Positions 1 to 6,418 are shown, numbered from the stretch's first letter. The stretch: 18,576 nt of DNA from an uncultured Collinsella sp. (GCA_902478705.1 CABSMB010000005.1:1-18576), one strand, 5' to 3'. Numbers and translations: made by a program. Notes: generated by a model not told the origin, from the letters alone.

Positions 1-1164
1 CTGATAGCGCGGCAGCTCAGCCTTGACGGCGGAAAGTACGCGCAGCACGTCATCGGTGCGTTTTTGCAGCCTAAACGTCTGATAGCTCATCTGCAGGCTG
101 TTGAGGATGGCCGCCATGGTGCTGGGGCCGGCAACGTTGACGTGATAATCGCGGCCCAGGGTCTCGATAAGCCCGGGGCGGCTGACGACCTCGGCGTACA
201 GGCCCTCAAACGGCACGAACAGAATGCCAAAGTTGGTCGTCGCGGGCACGCTCAGGTACTTTTCGCAGATGTCCTTGGCCTCGCGCTTCACCATGGCGTC
301 GAGCGTCTTGCGCGCGGCGGCCACAGCCTCGGCATCACCCGACTCCTGGGCGTCGAGCAGATGCTCGTACGCATCGCCCGGGAATTTGGAGTCGATCGGC
401 AGCAGCACGGGATCACCCTCGTCCACCGGCAGCTTGACAGCAAACTCAACGCGCTCCGAGGCGCCAGGCTTGGTGGCGACGTTTTCCAGATACTGGTCGG
501 GCGTAAGGATGTCCGCTAGGATCGCGCCCAGCTGCACCTCGCCCAAAATGCCGCGCGCCTTGACATTGCCCAGCACGCGCTTAAGGTCGCCCACGCCGGT
601 GGCGATAGATTGCATATCGCCCAGGCCCTTGTACACGGCCTCGAGCTGGTCGCTCACCTGCTTAAACGATGCAGACAGGCGATCGTTGAGCGTACGGGAG
701 AGTTTCTCGTCCACCGTCGCGCGCATCTGATCGAGCTGAACGTTGTTGTCCTTGCGGATGGCGCCCAGCTGGGCATCGACCGTCTCGCGCACCTTGTCCA
801 GGCGGTGCTCGATGCCCTCGCGGTTGGCACCGAGCTGTTGGGCCGTCTCGCGGCGCAGGTCATCCATACGGTCGCCAGCCTGCGAGAACTCACGCGCGAT
901 GGTCAGGTAGCGTTGCTGCTCCACGGCCGCATCGGTTGTCTGCTGTTGCGCGATGGCATTTGCCGTGCGGCGGGTTTCTGCCAGCGCGACGTTGAGGGCA
1001 TCGAGCGCGCTGTTGGCCTGCTCGAGCGCCGCGAGCGTCTCCGCGTCGTTGCCGCCACGCTCTCGCAACTCGGCACGAAGGCCTTTAAGCTGCAGGGCGC
1101 AAACCACAGCAACTCCCACCGCTACCAAGGCAATCACAACAAGCGCAATATCAATAGCAGACAT
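1..1164 (-). CDS. rmuC: DNA recombination protein RmuC, 3' end cut by the window edge
   Basis: RmuC is a predicted inner-membrane-anchored protein of the restriction-endonuclease-like fold that limits recombination at inverted repeats. The 388 visible codons give a short N-terminal membrane segment (about residues 3-25, IDIALVVIALVAVG), a long coiled-coil stretch rich in Glu, Gln and Arg (about 27-180), and the start of the conserved core: LGEVQLGAILADIL, PIDSKFP, FVPFEGLYAEV, then STMAAILNSLQMSYQTFRLQK, the family's signature region. The frame stays open to base 1, so the C-terminal part lies outside. The ATG at 1164 has a GGAG only 3 nt upstream, a tight spacing, but it places the membrane segment at the N-terminus as in other RmuC proteins. 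It starts 51 nt after the end of the helix-turn-helix gene, so readthrough from that pair is possible. The identification is firm. Confidence 0.93.
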   Translation of the reverse strand, partial: MSAIDIALVVIALVAVGVAVVCALQLKGLRAELRERGGNDAETLAALEQANSALDALNVALAETRRTANAIAQQQTTDAAVEQQRYLTIAREFSQAGDRMDDLRRETAQQLGANREGIEHRLDKVRETVDAQLGAIRKDNNVQLDQMRATVDEKLSRTLNDRLSASFKQVSDQLEAVYKGLGDMQSIATGVGDLKRVLGNVKARGILGEVQLGAILADILTPDQYLENVATKPGASERVEFAVKLPVDEGDPVLLPIDSKFPGDAYEHLLDAQESGDAEAVAAARKTLDAMVKREAKDICEKYLSVPATTNFGILFVPFEGLYAEVVSRPGLIETLGRDYHVNVAGPSTMAAILNSLQMSYQTFRLQKRTDDVLRVLSAVKAELPRYQ

Positions 1165-1215
1165 AGACTCCGCCCAACAAACTCAATCGATCATCAATCA
1201 AAACCGCGATCAATC

Positions 1216-1779
1216 TTACCCCGCCACACGCACCGGGCGCCCGGCCCCTTCTTGGGTGCTTCTCTCTTCCGCATATTCCATAATGCGGCGCGCCGTCTCC
1301 CTGCTCACCTTTGAGTCATCGCCGGCTAAGTATGCGTACACGTTTCCCTTATTCAGATTCAAATCGCGGCAGAGACCGTAGCGCGTTACGCCCGATTCCC
1401 CTAGCGCTCCCAATGTTCTTTTTCGCATCAGGGCGTTGATCCTTCTGTCCGCCACTGGCTTTTCCTTCACCGCTCTATACGCACGCCAAACGTTGGCATA
1501 ACGGTTAGGGAGCTCACTTTTGGCGCACAGAGACGCCATGCCACCCGCTTGATCGTACAAGGACAAAACGCCTCGGTAATCCTCTTCCATCCACGAGCCC
1601 TCGGATAAACCCAGAACGTATTCGGCTTTTCCTTGCGCCAAAGCGAGCAAAAACAGAGGTTCCGCCACGCGCGGCGCAACCGTCGTCGCCTGCTTAACCA
1701 GCTTTCTAAAACCGAGCGACTGCTGTCCGGATAGCTCTCGGCAATAGCCTTTTAAGAATCCCTCAAAAGTCAGATTCAA
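1216..1779 (-). CDS. Helix-turn-helix protein paired with a nucleotidyltransferase (candidate antitoxin/regulator)
   Basis: This is a 187-residue protein whose family I do not recognise with certainty. The start is a TTG at 1777-1779, chosen because an excellent Shine-Dalgarno (AAAGGAGGTG) lies 7 nt upstream and because the TTG overlaps the stop of the upstream nucleotidyltransferase (TTGA). The longer ATG frame to 1899 would run through that gene. Residues 1-110 look helical with no membrane segment. Residues 115-172 resemble a DNA-binding helix-turn-helix: GVTRYGLCRDLNLNKGNVYA, followed by SRETARRIMEYAEE, which reads as a recognition helix and a closing helix. The C-terminus (173-187) is a short polar tail. 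Overlap with a nucleotidyltransferase suggests an antitoxin or autoregulator role, but this is inference from context. Base composition is visibly more AT-rich than rmuC or the membrane genes nearby, consistent with horizontal acquisition. Confidence 0.75.
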   Translation of the reverse strand: MNLTFEGFLKGYCRELSGQQSLGFRKLVKQATTVAPRVAEPLFLLALAQGKAEYVLGLSEGSWMEEDYRGVLSLYDQAGGMASLCAKSELPNRYANVWRAYRAVKEKPVADRRINALMRKRTLGALGESGVTRYGLCRDLNLNKGNVYAYLAGDDSKVSRETARRIMEYAEERSTQEGAGRPVRVAG

Positions 1780-2306
1780 CCGAGCACCTCCTTTTTGTAT
1801 TGCCTGTATGCGCAGACCATCTCTTGATAACTCCGCTCCGAAGGCGAAGACGCCAGCGCCTCGCCCTCGTCGAATATAAGCCGTTCGAGCAGATCCCAAT
1901 CAAGTCGGTCGATAAACGCTCGACTATGGAGGTCGACGATGTCGTTCGGACGATAGGCATAAAGCTTCATCACCGCCAGGTCCTCCAAGGATGGCGTAAA
2001 GTACCTGATAAAACGCGCGCCAATATCCAAGGGAATCAAACGATCTTCGTAATTGAATGGCATCTGATTACAATATGCCACCGCCATACCATTCACCTCG
2101 GGGTATCGAACTATGATCTCGCGGAGGCACCTGTCTGCCTCAAACACATCAATGTCATGTGTAACCGACCGATTCGTCACATCGTTTAGCATGAAGGCGC
2201 TTCCTCCCACCAATACAACGCTCGGCCTGTCGTCTCTTGGACCTATTTCCAGCTCCGCCTCTTCGTCAATGCCCAAAAGAGTCCGCTCTAAATCCTGCTT
2301 ATACAT
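1776..2306 (-). CDS. Nucleotidyltransferase-fold protein (DUF6036/AbiEii-like), candidate toxin
   Basis: This 176-residue protein has the minimal nucleotidyltransferase signature: VVLVGGSAFML (residues 30-40, Gly-Gly-Ser at 34-36), then VTHDIDVF with Asp51 and Asp53 as the predicted metal-binding pair. A later LEDLAVMKLYAYRPNDIVDL block resembles the conserved helix of AbiEii and DUF6036 proteins (Lys plus Arg, then Asp). Such proteins transfer nucleotides to RNA or protein targets and often act as the toxic half of type IV-like toxin-antitoxin or abortive-infection modules; others are uncharacterised. The ATG at 2306 has AGGA 6 nt upstream. The stop overlaps the next gene's TTG start by 4 bases, implying translational coupling. 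In classical AbiE the antitoxin gene comes first; here the nucleotidyltransferase is first. The fold is clear; the toxic activity and target are inferred. Confidence 0.8.
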   Translation of the reverse strand: MYKQDLERTLLGIDEEAELEIGPRDDRPSVVLVGGSAFMLNDVTNRSVTHDIDVFEADRCLREIIVRYPEVNGMAVAYCNQMPFNYEDRLIPLDIGARFIRYFTPSLEDLAVMKLYAYRPNDIVDLHSRAFIDRLDWDLLERLIFDEGEALASSPSERSYQEMVCAYRQYKKEVLG

Positions 2307-2318
2307 AGCAAATCCTAT

Positions 2319-2339
2319 TATTATTTATCTTCAATAATA
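2319..2339. promoter_or_regulatory. AT-rich inverted repeat upstream of the nucleotidyltransferase gene
   Basis: A perfect 7-bp inverted repeat, TATTATT (2319-2325) and AATAATA (2333-2339), with a 7-nt spacer lies 13 bases upstream of the nucleotidyltransferase ATG, inside a very AT-rich patch in an otherwise GC-rich region. It could be an operator for the helix-turn-helix partner or simply promoter sequence. No convincing -35/-10 pair could be fixed. Confidence 0.35.
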
Positions 2340-2429
2340 CTATTCAGTTGCACGACAGGACCCACAGGTTGCAAGAATTCTACTCGTGGCGATAATCCCT
2401 AGACCCTAGAAGTCCTAATGTGACAAACG

Positions 2430-2852
2430 CTAACTCTCCCAGCCGGCGCGAACGGTTGTTACGACATCGCCTAGGCGCTGGCCGAGGGCTGACAGATGTT
2501 GGAGCACTTCGCTGGGCGAGGCACCGTTGAGGATGCAGGTGAGTGCATACGAGACCAAGAAAATCGCCGCAAGTCCTAACGGAATGAGCACGATCATCGC
2601 TAATGTGCGCAGGCGCTGGCCCACGCGGCGGTGACGTGTGCGGCGCTTGTCAAACGCAAGCTCCTGCGCATATGAATCTTGTTGTACGGAATAGTTCTCT
2701 GGCGCCGATCCGCCCGCAGGCGAAACCGCGGGCGTGGCATTTTGCGCAGGGGACTGGGCGGCTACCCCTTGCATTTGCATCTCCATGAGCCGTTGCTGCT
2801 GACGCAACATGCGCTCAGCTTGTTGCTGCGGAGTCTCAAGAAACAGGTCCAT
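2430..2852 (-). CDS. Hypothetical single-pass membrane protein with Gln-rich N-terminus
   Basis: A 140-residue protein of unknown function. The ATG at 2852 is chosen because GAGGAGG lies directly upstream at good spacing; the frame continues upstream to 2996, but that extension is Cys/Gly-rich and lacks a ribosome site. Residues 1-35 are Gln/Met-rich and probably helical (TPQQQAERMLRQQQRLMEMQ); 36-70 are low-complexity Ala/Pro/Ser/Gln; a basic stretch KRRTRHRR follows at about 71-85; then one hydrophobic segment of about 25 residues (TLAMIVLIPLGLAAIFLVSY). The C-terminal 30 residues contain a short amphipathic helix. By the positive-inside rule the N-terminus is cytoplasmic. No family is recognised. 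It stands alone between the 3111-3134 terminator and the nucleotidyltransferase pair. Confidence 0.7.
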   Translation of the reverse strand: MDLFLETPQQQAERMLRQQQRLMEMQMQGVAAQSPAQNATPAVSPAGGSAPENYSVQQDSYAQELAFDKRRTRHRRVGQRLRTLAMIVLIPLGLAAIFLVSYALTCILNGASPSEVLQHLSALGQRLGDVVTTVRAGWES

Positions 2853-3110
2853 GCTGGCCTCCTCAATCGGAGCATTCGACGCTTGCGCCCAGCATCCCGC
2901 ACCGCCAAGGCCACGGCAACGCAATCCGTAGCAATAGCTGCAAAGTCTCTTTTGCCCAAAAGCTGTCGAAAACCTCAACAACTCCCCTACCAGCACTTTC
3001 TCTGAGCTTTTTTATCGAATGATCTTTCGCCCTTCCACCAGCCCGCCAACTAACCAAAATCTAACCAAAAGCTTGACGAAAATTGTGAAGACAGGGACCC
3101 CAAACAAAAC

Positions 3111-3134
3111 GTGCCGCCCCATAAGGGGCGGCAC
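3111..3134 (-). terminator. Rho-independent terminator (composite element copy 1)
   Basis: A perfect 10-bp stem GTGCCGCCCC / GGGGCGGCAC with a 4-nt loop. On the minus strand it is followed by GTTTTGTTTG, a T-rich run; the plus-strand side has no comparable T tract. It would end the transcript of the 3287-3919 membrane protein. A near-identical hairpin recurs at 4013-4036. Confidence 0.85.
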
Positions 3135-3191
3135 ACAAACTTATTATCAGCTTTTCTGTAACGAGCATGCGACGACTCAACGCCGGAGCGC

Positions 3192-3261
3192 AGGGCGGGG
3201 AAACCTTTGCCTCGCGCGACCCTGCGAAGCCGTGAGCGAGAGGGAAAGGTTTCCCCGCCCT
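3192..3261. repeat. Long intergenic hairpin, copy 1 of a composite repeat
   Basis: Arms 3192-3208 and 3245-3261 are perfectly complementary over 17 bp (AGGGCGGGGAAACCTTT). They enclose a 36-nt loop region that contains a 24-nt core at 3215-3238, beginning CGCGACCCTGCGAAG. The same 24 bases occur unchanged at 4119-4142 inside a hairpin whose arms have a different sequence. The stretch between hairpin and terminator (about 3131-3191) is also similar in the two copies, so terminator plus hairpin form one repeated unit of roughly 160 bp. Confidence 0.85.
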
Positions 3262-3286
3262 TCGTTCCGTGGTCGGTGAGGACAGA

Positions 3287-3919
3287 CTACATGCCCGCGA
3301 GACCACGGGCGGCGGTGGCGCACATAAACGCCAAGGCTAGAATCACGAGCGAGCCCGCGATGTCAACCAGCACACCCATTGCGCGACGCTCAAACAGCCA
3401 GCTCTCAAAGTGCGGGGCAACGTTGCGCCAGACACGCCACAACAAGATGCCCATGCCGATGACGCCGGGGATATTGAGCAGCAAAATCTCGGAGCACAAG
3501 AGGCCAATCAGGTTGCCGGCGGCAAAGCCCGCATCGCCCTCGCAGTACTTGCGATAAATCATGTACAGCATGTACGCCACAAACGGCTGCAGGCACGCAG
3601 AGATAAACGTAACCACCATCGAGGGGTCCTGAGAAAAGACATCGGTGAGCTTATCCACACTCGTGGCATCTTTCGAAGCCAAGAACAAGCCAATGACCAC
3701 CACGGGCACCACGCCCAAGATAACCTCGACCAGAGTAAACAACTTAGCAGTCAGATCCTCGCTAGCCGTATTGAGGTGAGGCGCCCACTCAGAATGAGCA
3801 TGCGCACCGACCTTCTTGTCCTTCTCGACACGATCGGCCTTTTTGCCCTCGGCAACCCGACGACCAGGATCCTTGCGAGTTCCCGCGGCAGCAACCCGAG
3901 CCCGAGACTTCTTACCCAT
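3287..3919 (-). CDS. Hypothetical membrane protein with about four transmembrane segments
   Basis: A 210-residue protein, start ATG at 3919 with GAGG 8 nt upstream (a GTG 9 bases further upstream is in frame but overlaps that ribosome site). The first 60 residues are strongly basic and hydrophilic (KKSRARVAAAGTRKD and following), probably cytoplasmic. Hydrophobic segments follow at roughly 58-82 (LFTLVEVILGVVPVVVIGLF), 97-120 (MVVTFISACLQPFVAYMLYM), 130-155 (AGNLIGLLCSEILLLNIPGV) and 180-208 (VLVDIAGSLVILALAFMCAT). No catalytic motif, lipobox or known-family signature is visible, so no function is assigned. It is flanked by two copies of a terminator-plus-hairpin element and is probably transcribed alone. 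Confidence 0.78.
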   Translation of the reverse strand: MGKKSRARVAAAGTRKDPGRRVAEGKKADRVEKDKKVGAHAHSEWAPHLNTASEDLTAKLFTLVEVILGVVPVVVIGLFLASKDATSVDKLTDVFSQDPSMVVTFISACLQPFVAYMLYMIYRKYCEGDAGFAAGNLIGLLCSEILLLNIPGVIGMGILLWRVWRNVAPHFESWLFERRAMGVLVDIAGSLVILALAFMCATAARGLAGM

Positions 3920-4012
3920 AACCAACACCTCACAAGAGGAAACGAATAGCCAACGCTACCTAGTGTACCCCACCCAAGAACGGTACCGTCCCAACCAATC
4001 CCCACACAAAAC

Positions 4013-4036
4013 GTGCCGCCCCAAAAGGGGCGGCAC
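4013..4036 (-). terminator. Rho-independent terminator (composite element copy 2)
   Basis: The same perfect 10-bp stem as at 3111-3134 (GTGCCGCCCC / GGGGCGGCAC) with an AAAA loop. On the minus strand it is followed by GTTTTGTGTG. It lies about 160 nt beyond the rubrerythrin stop codon and would end that transcript. Confidence 0.83.
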
Positions 4037-4087
4037 ACAAACTTTTAATATCAGCTTTTCTGTAGCGAGCCCGCAACGACCCAAAGC

Positions 4088-4173
4088 GGGCCGGGAGGGC
4101 GGGATTACCTTCCCTCAACGCGACCCTGCGAAGCCGTGAGCGGGGAGGGAAGGCAATCCCGCCCTCCCGGCCC
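4088..4173. repeat. Long intergenic hairpin, copy 2 of a composite repeat
   Basis: Arms 4088-4116 and 4145-4173 are complementary over 29 positions with a single mismatch (A at 4107 opposite C at 4154). They enclose the 24-nt core at 4119-4142 that is identical to 3215-3238. The arm sequence (starting GGGCCGGGAGGGCGGGATT) is not that of copy 1. It lies 21 bases beyond the rubrerythrin stop, before the terminator. Confidence 0.87.
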
Positions 4174-4194
4174 AGCTCATGTCAGCGCCACGCG

Positions 4195-4734
4195 CTAGTA
4201 GTTCACCACCTGCTCCTCAAAGTACGCCTTCGGGTGGTTACAAACCGGGCACACCTCGGGCGCCTCGGCGCCCACATGCAGGTGCCCGCAGTTCAGGCAC
4301 TTCCACACCTTCACGCCCTCGCGCTCAAACACCTCGCCCGACTCAATGCGCTCGACAAGCTTGTTGTAGCGCTCCTCGTGAGCCTTCTCGACAGCACCGA
4401 CGCCACGGAACTTCTCGGCGATCTCGGTAAAGCCCTCCTCCTCGGCGGTCTTGGCGAACTCGTCGTACATCGTGGTCCACTCGTAGTTCTCTCCCGCAGC
4501 GGCATCACGCAAGTTGTCCAGGGTATCGGGAACGGCGCCGTCGTGCAGATACTTAAACCACAGCTTGGCGTGCTCGGACTCGTTGCCCGCCGTCTCGGCA
4601 AAGATATTCGAGATCTGAACGTAGCCATCCTTCTTGGCCTTAGATGCGTAGTAGCGATACTTGGTATGCGCCTGGGACTCACCGGCAAAAGCGGTCTCGA
4701 GGTTCTTCTTGGTTTGAGAGTTCTCAAAATCCAT
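4195..4734 (-). CDS. rbr: Rubrerythrin
   Basis: Rubrerythrin is a cytoplasmic non-haem diiron peroxidase of anaerobes that reduces hydrogen peroxide using electrons from rubredoxin-type partners. The 179-residue protein has the ferritin-like domain first: [15 protein letters not shown] with Glu19, ExxH at Glu52-His55 (NESEHAKLW), [10 protein letters not shown] with Glu82 and Glu85, and ExxH at Glu116-His119 (VEKAHEERY). A C-terminal rubredoxin-like domain follows, with CxxC at Cys146-Cys149 and CxxC at Cys162-Cys165. All expected iron ligands are present and the length is typical. The ATG at 4734 was chosen (AAGGGA upstream) over an in-frame ATG at 4755, which has no ribosome site and would add seven atypical residues. 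The gene lies downstream of the Rrf2-mutY pair on the same strand and ends in a long hairpin and terminator. Confidence 0.95.
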   Translation of the reverse strand: MDFENSQTKKNLETAFAGESQAHTKYRYYASKAKKDGYVQISNIFAETAGNESEHAKLWFKYLHDGAVPDTLDNLRDAAAGENYEWTTMYDEFAKTAEEEGFTEIAEKFRGVGAVEKAHEERYNKLVERIESGEVFEREGVKVWKCLNCGHLHVGAEAPEVCPVCNHPKAYFEEQVVNY

Positions 4735-4846
4735 AGGTGCACTTCCCTTCAACATGCCGCCCGTAGGCTTCGAGCGGCCTTGTATTTAGGATGCCCTCAA
4801 GCCGAGAATTTAAACCTTACAATCCTCTTCTTCAGATTCGGGTTGG

Positions 4847-5752
4847 CTACACGCTTAGCCAGCGGTCACTCTCCGCGCGGCAAAAGCCCTCACGCTCCAA
4901 GTCGGCCAAAATGCCTGCGACAAGATCGTGATCGACCGGCTCGCGGTCTGCCGCCGCCTCCATTTCGTTGACACCCGCTACGGCCTCGGCGAGTGTGATG
5001 CCCGCCGGCTGCCCATCGCGCGCAGCCAGCAGCATGCGCACAATATGGGCGCGCTTTTGACGGCGCGAGCCCTCAAACTTGGACTGACGGCTATAGCTCG
5101 CCGAGCGCCTGGACGGATTGGGCAGCGTCTTCTTAAGATACGCGCCATAATCCAACAGCGCGTAATACCATGCGCGCGGCGTGTCGGCATCATCGAGCGG
5201 CACGGCAAAGGGCGCAATCTCATCCGCCGTCGCGCCGGGAGCCGCCGGACAGGTGGCCTGAATCAGCGGCACCAGCTCGCGATCGGGAACGGCCGGCACA
5301 TCGGGAAAGAAATGATGCAGAAAGACCGTGCGCACGTTGGTCTCCAGATACACACCCGGTAGATCGAACGCAAACGACCGGATGCCCTGCGCCGTCGCCG
5401 GACCAATACCGGGCAGGGCGACCAGGTCGCGCGTCTCACGTGGAAACTCCCCGCCCCAGTCTTCCATAACGCACTGAGCGGCTCTGTGAAGCGCCAGGGC
5501 ACGCCGGTTGTAGCCCATCCCCTGCCAGGCATCCAAAACGTCGGAAGGAGCGGCCTGAGCGAGCGCCTGTACGGTCGGAAAGCGGTCGAGCCACGCGGGC
5601 ATACGCGTCTCCACACGCGGCACCTGCGTTTGCTGCAGCATAACCTCGGAGAGCCAAATAATGTATGGGTCGCGCGTGCGGCGCCACGGAAGGTCGCGAT
5701 AACGCAGGACCCCTTCCGAACGAATCATCGAACGAAAGGGGTCCTGAATCAT
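4847..5752 (-). CDS. MutY-like A/G-specific adenine glycosylase lacking the Fe-S cluster
   Basis: A base-excision-repair glycosylase of the HhH-GPD superfamily, predicted to remove adenine opposite 8-oxoguanine. The 301-residue protein shows LPWRRTRDPYIIWLSEVMLQ at residues 21-40 with catalytic Glu36, the MutY-like GMGYNRRAL (about 78-86), the helix-hairpin-helix LPGIGPATAQGI (113-124) and FAFDLPGVYLETNVRTVFLH (127-146). Two points are odd. The residue at the position of the catalytic Asp (Asp138 in E. coli MutY, LDGNV) is Glu137 in LETNV, and the four-cysteine Fe-S loop is absent: the region after LLDYGAYLKK is NPSRRSASYSRQSKFEGSRR. The C-terminal MutT-like domain is also missing; residues about 220-301 look like a winged-helix tail. 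ATG 5752 has AAGGAG 7 nt upstream. It starts 21 nt after the Rrf2 gene, as an operon. Confidence 0.85.
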   Translation of the reverse strand: MIQDPFRSMIRSEGVLRYRDLPWRRTRDPYIIWLSEVMLQQTQVPRVETRMPAWLDRFPTVQALAQAAPSDVLDAWQGMGYNRRALALHRAAQCVMEDWGGEFPRETRDLVALPGIGPATAQGIRSFAFDLPGVYLETNVRTVFLHHFFPDVPAVPDRELVPLIQATCPAAPGATADEIAPFAVPLDDADTPRAWYYALLDYGAYLKKTLPNPSRRSASYSRQSKFEGSRRQKRAHIVRMLLAARDGQPAGITLAEAVAGVNEMEAAADREPVDHDLVAGILADLEREGFCRAESDRWLSV

Positions 5753-5773
5753 AGCTATGCTCCTTATGCGGCG

Positions 5774-6259
5774 CTATTCATCCCGGCAAGTGCACGCACA
5801 GGTGGCGTACTCGGAAAACGCATCGCGGTCGGCGAACTTGGAATCGACGGCCGGGAACTGGCGGTGAGCGACGATATCGCCCAGCGAAACGGAATCGAGG
5901 TAGTCGCGCATCAGCGCTTGAGCTCCGGCCCACAGGGGATGATAGCAGCACGTGCCCATGCGTGCACAGTCGCCATCGGGCGCGGTGCAATCGTTCATGA
6001 CCATGGGGCCCTGAACGGCCTCGACGACCTGACGAATGGTGACGTCGTCCGGGCTGACCTTAAGACGCATGCCGCCATGGACGCCACGCAGGCTCTCCAC
6101 AATACCGGCCTGAACCAAACCATGCTGGATCGAACGGGCAAACGAATACGGGACATTGACCTCTTCGGCGGCGGTGCGAACAGAAAGCAGACGCTCCGGG
6201 TCCTCGGCAAGCATCGCGAGCATGCGAAGGGCGTAATCAGTCTTCCTCGATATGTCCAT
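5774..6259 (-). CDS. Rrf2-family transcriptional regulator, IscR/NsrR-like
   Basis: A 161-residue DNA-binding regulator. The N-terminal winged helix-turn-helix is canonical for Rrf2: MDISRKTDYALRMLAMLAED, then VRTAAEEVNVPYSFARSIQH and the wing ESLRGVHGGMRL. The sensor segment carries Cys91, Cys98, Cys104 (and Cys105) and His107, spaced almost as the Cys3His [2Fe-2S] ligands of IscR (92, 98, 104, 107), so an Fe-S cluster that senses redox state, iron or nitric oxide is a reasonable prediction. An additional CxCxC (154, 156, 158) sits at the very C-terminus (YATCACTCRDE), which is unusual. ATG 6259 is preceded by AAAGGGG. The mutY-like gene follows 21 nt downstream and rubrerythrin after that, so oxidative-damage control is the likely theme. 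Confidence 0.9.
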   Translation of the reverse strand: MDISRKTDYALRMLAMLAEDPERLLSVRTAAEEVNVPYSFARSIQHGLVQAGIVESLRGVHGGMRLKVSPDDVTIRQVVEAVQGPMVMNDCTAPDGDCARMGTCCYHPLWAGAQALMRDYLDSVSLGDIVAHRQFPAVDSKFADRDAFSEYATCACTCRDE

Positions 6260-6371
6260 TTTTCCCCTTTCAAGAAATAGGAACAGCTCGAACGAGCTCC
6301 GGGGCCGAGCTTACGTCGAGACGTCAATGACCGTATGGACGCCCAAATAGCAAAACGGGTGCCCGCTGAAT

Positions 6372-6404
6372 GCCGTTTTTGAAGCCTCTTGCATCAAAAA
6401 CGGC
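6372..6404 (-). promoter_or_regulatory. Leader hairpin upstream of the Rrf2 gene
   Basis: Perfect 11-bp inverted repeat: GCCGTTTTTGA (6372-6382) and TCAAAAACGGC (6394-6404) with an 11-nt spacer. In the minus-strand transcript it lies between the candidate -10 and the ATG at 6259. A third segment, AAAACGG at 6352-6358, complements the CCGTTTT of 6373-6379, so two mutually exclusive hairpins are possible. It could be an attenuator or a regulator-binding palindrome. Confidence 0.5.
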
Positions 6405-6418
6405 CCACAGTGCAACTG

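Larger units (their letters stand above)
2853..3286. other. Intergenic stretch without a gene
   Basis: About 430 bases between two minus-strand membrane-protein genes. It holds the 3' region of the upstream gene (the long hairpin and terminator listed separately), a tandem direct repeat CTAACCAAAA at 3050-3059 and 3061-3070, and the presumed promoter region of the 2430-2852 gene, in which I cannot fix a -10/-35 pair. No frame here has a ribosome site together with protein-like composition. Confidence 0.6.

Noticed and set aside
1780..1899. ATG-initiated extension of the helix-turn-helix gene
   Set aside because: It overlaps the nucleotidyltransferase for 120 bases in another frame; the TTG at 1779 has a far better ribosome site and the typical 4-base overlap.
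2340..2429. Possible terminator after the Gln-rich membrane protein (CTAGACCCTAG motif)
   Set aside because: The stem is only 4 bp and no T tract follows on the minus strand.
2853..2996. N-terminal extension of the Gln-rich membrane protein
   Set aside because: No ribosome site at 2996 and unlikely composition; the ATG at 2852 has GAGGAGG at good distance.
3980..3989. Palindrome ACGGTACCGT upstream of the four-helix membrane protein gene
   Set aside because: A 10-bp palindrome can occur by chance in this composition, and no promoter could be aligned with it.
3050..4173. CRISPR array suspected from repeated GC-rich hairpins
   Set aside because: Only two copies about 900 bases apart, with a gene between them, no regular spacing and no cas genes.
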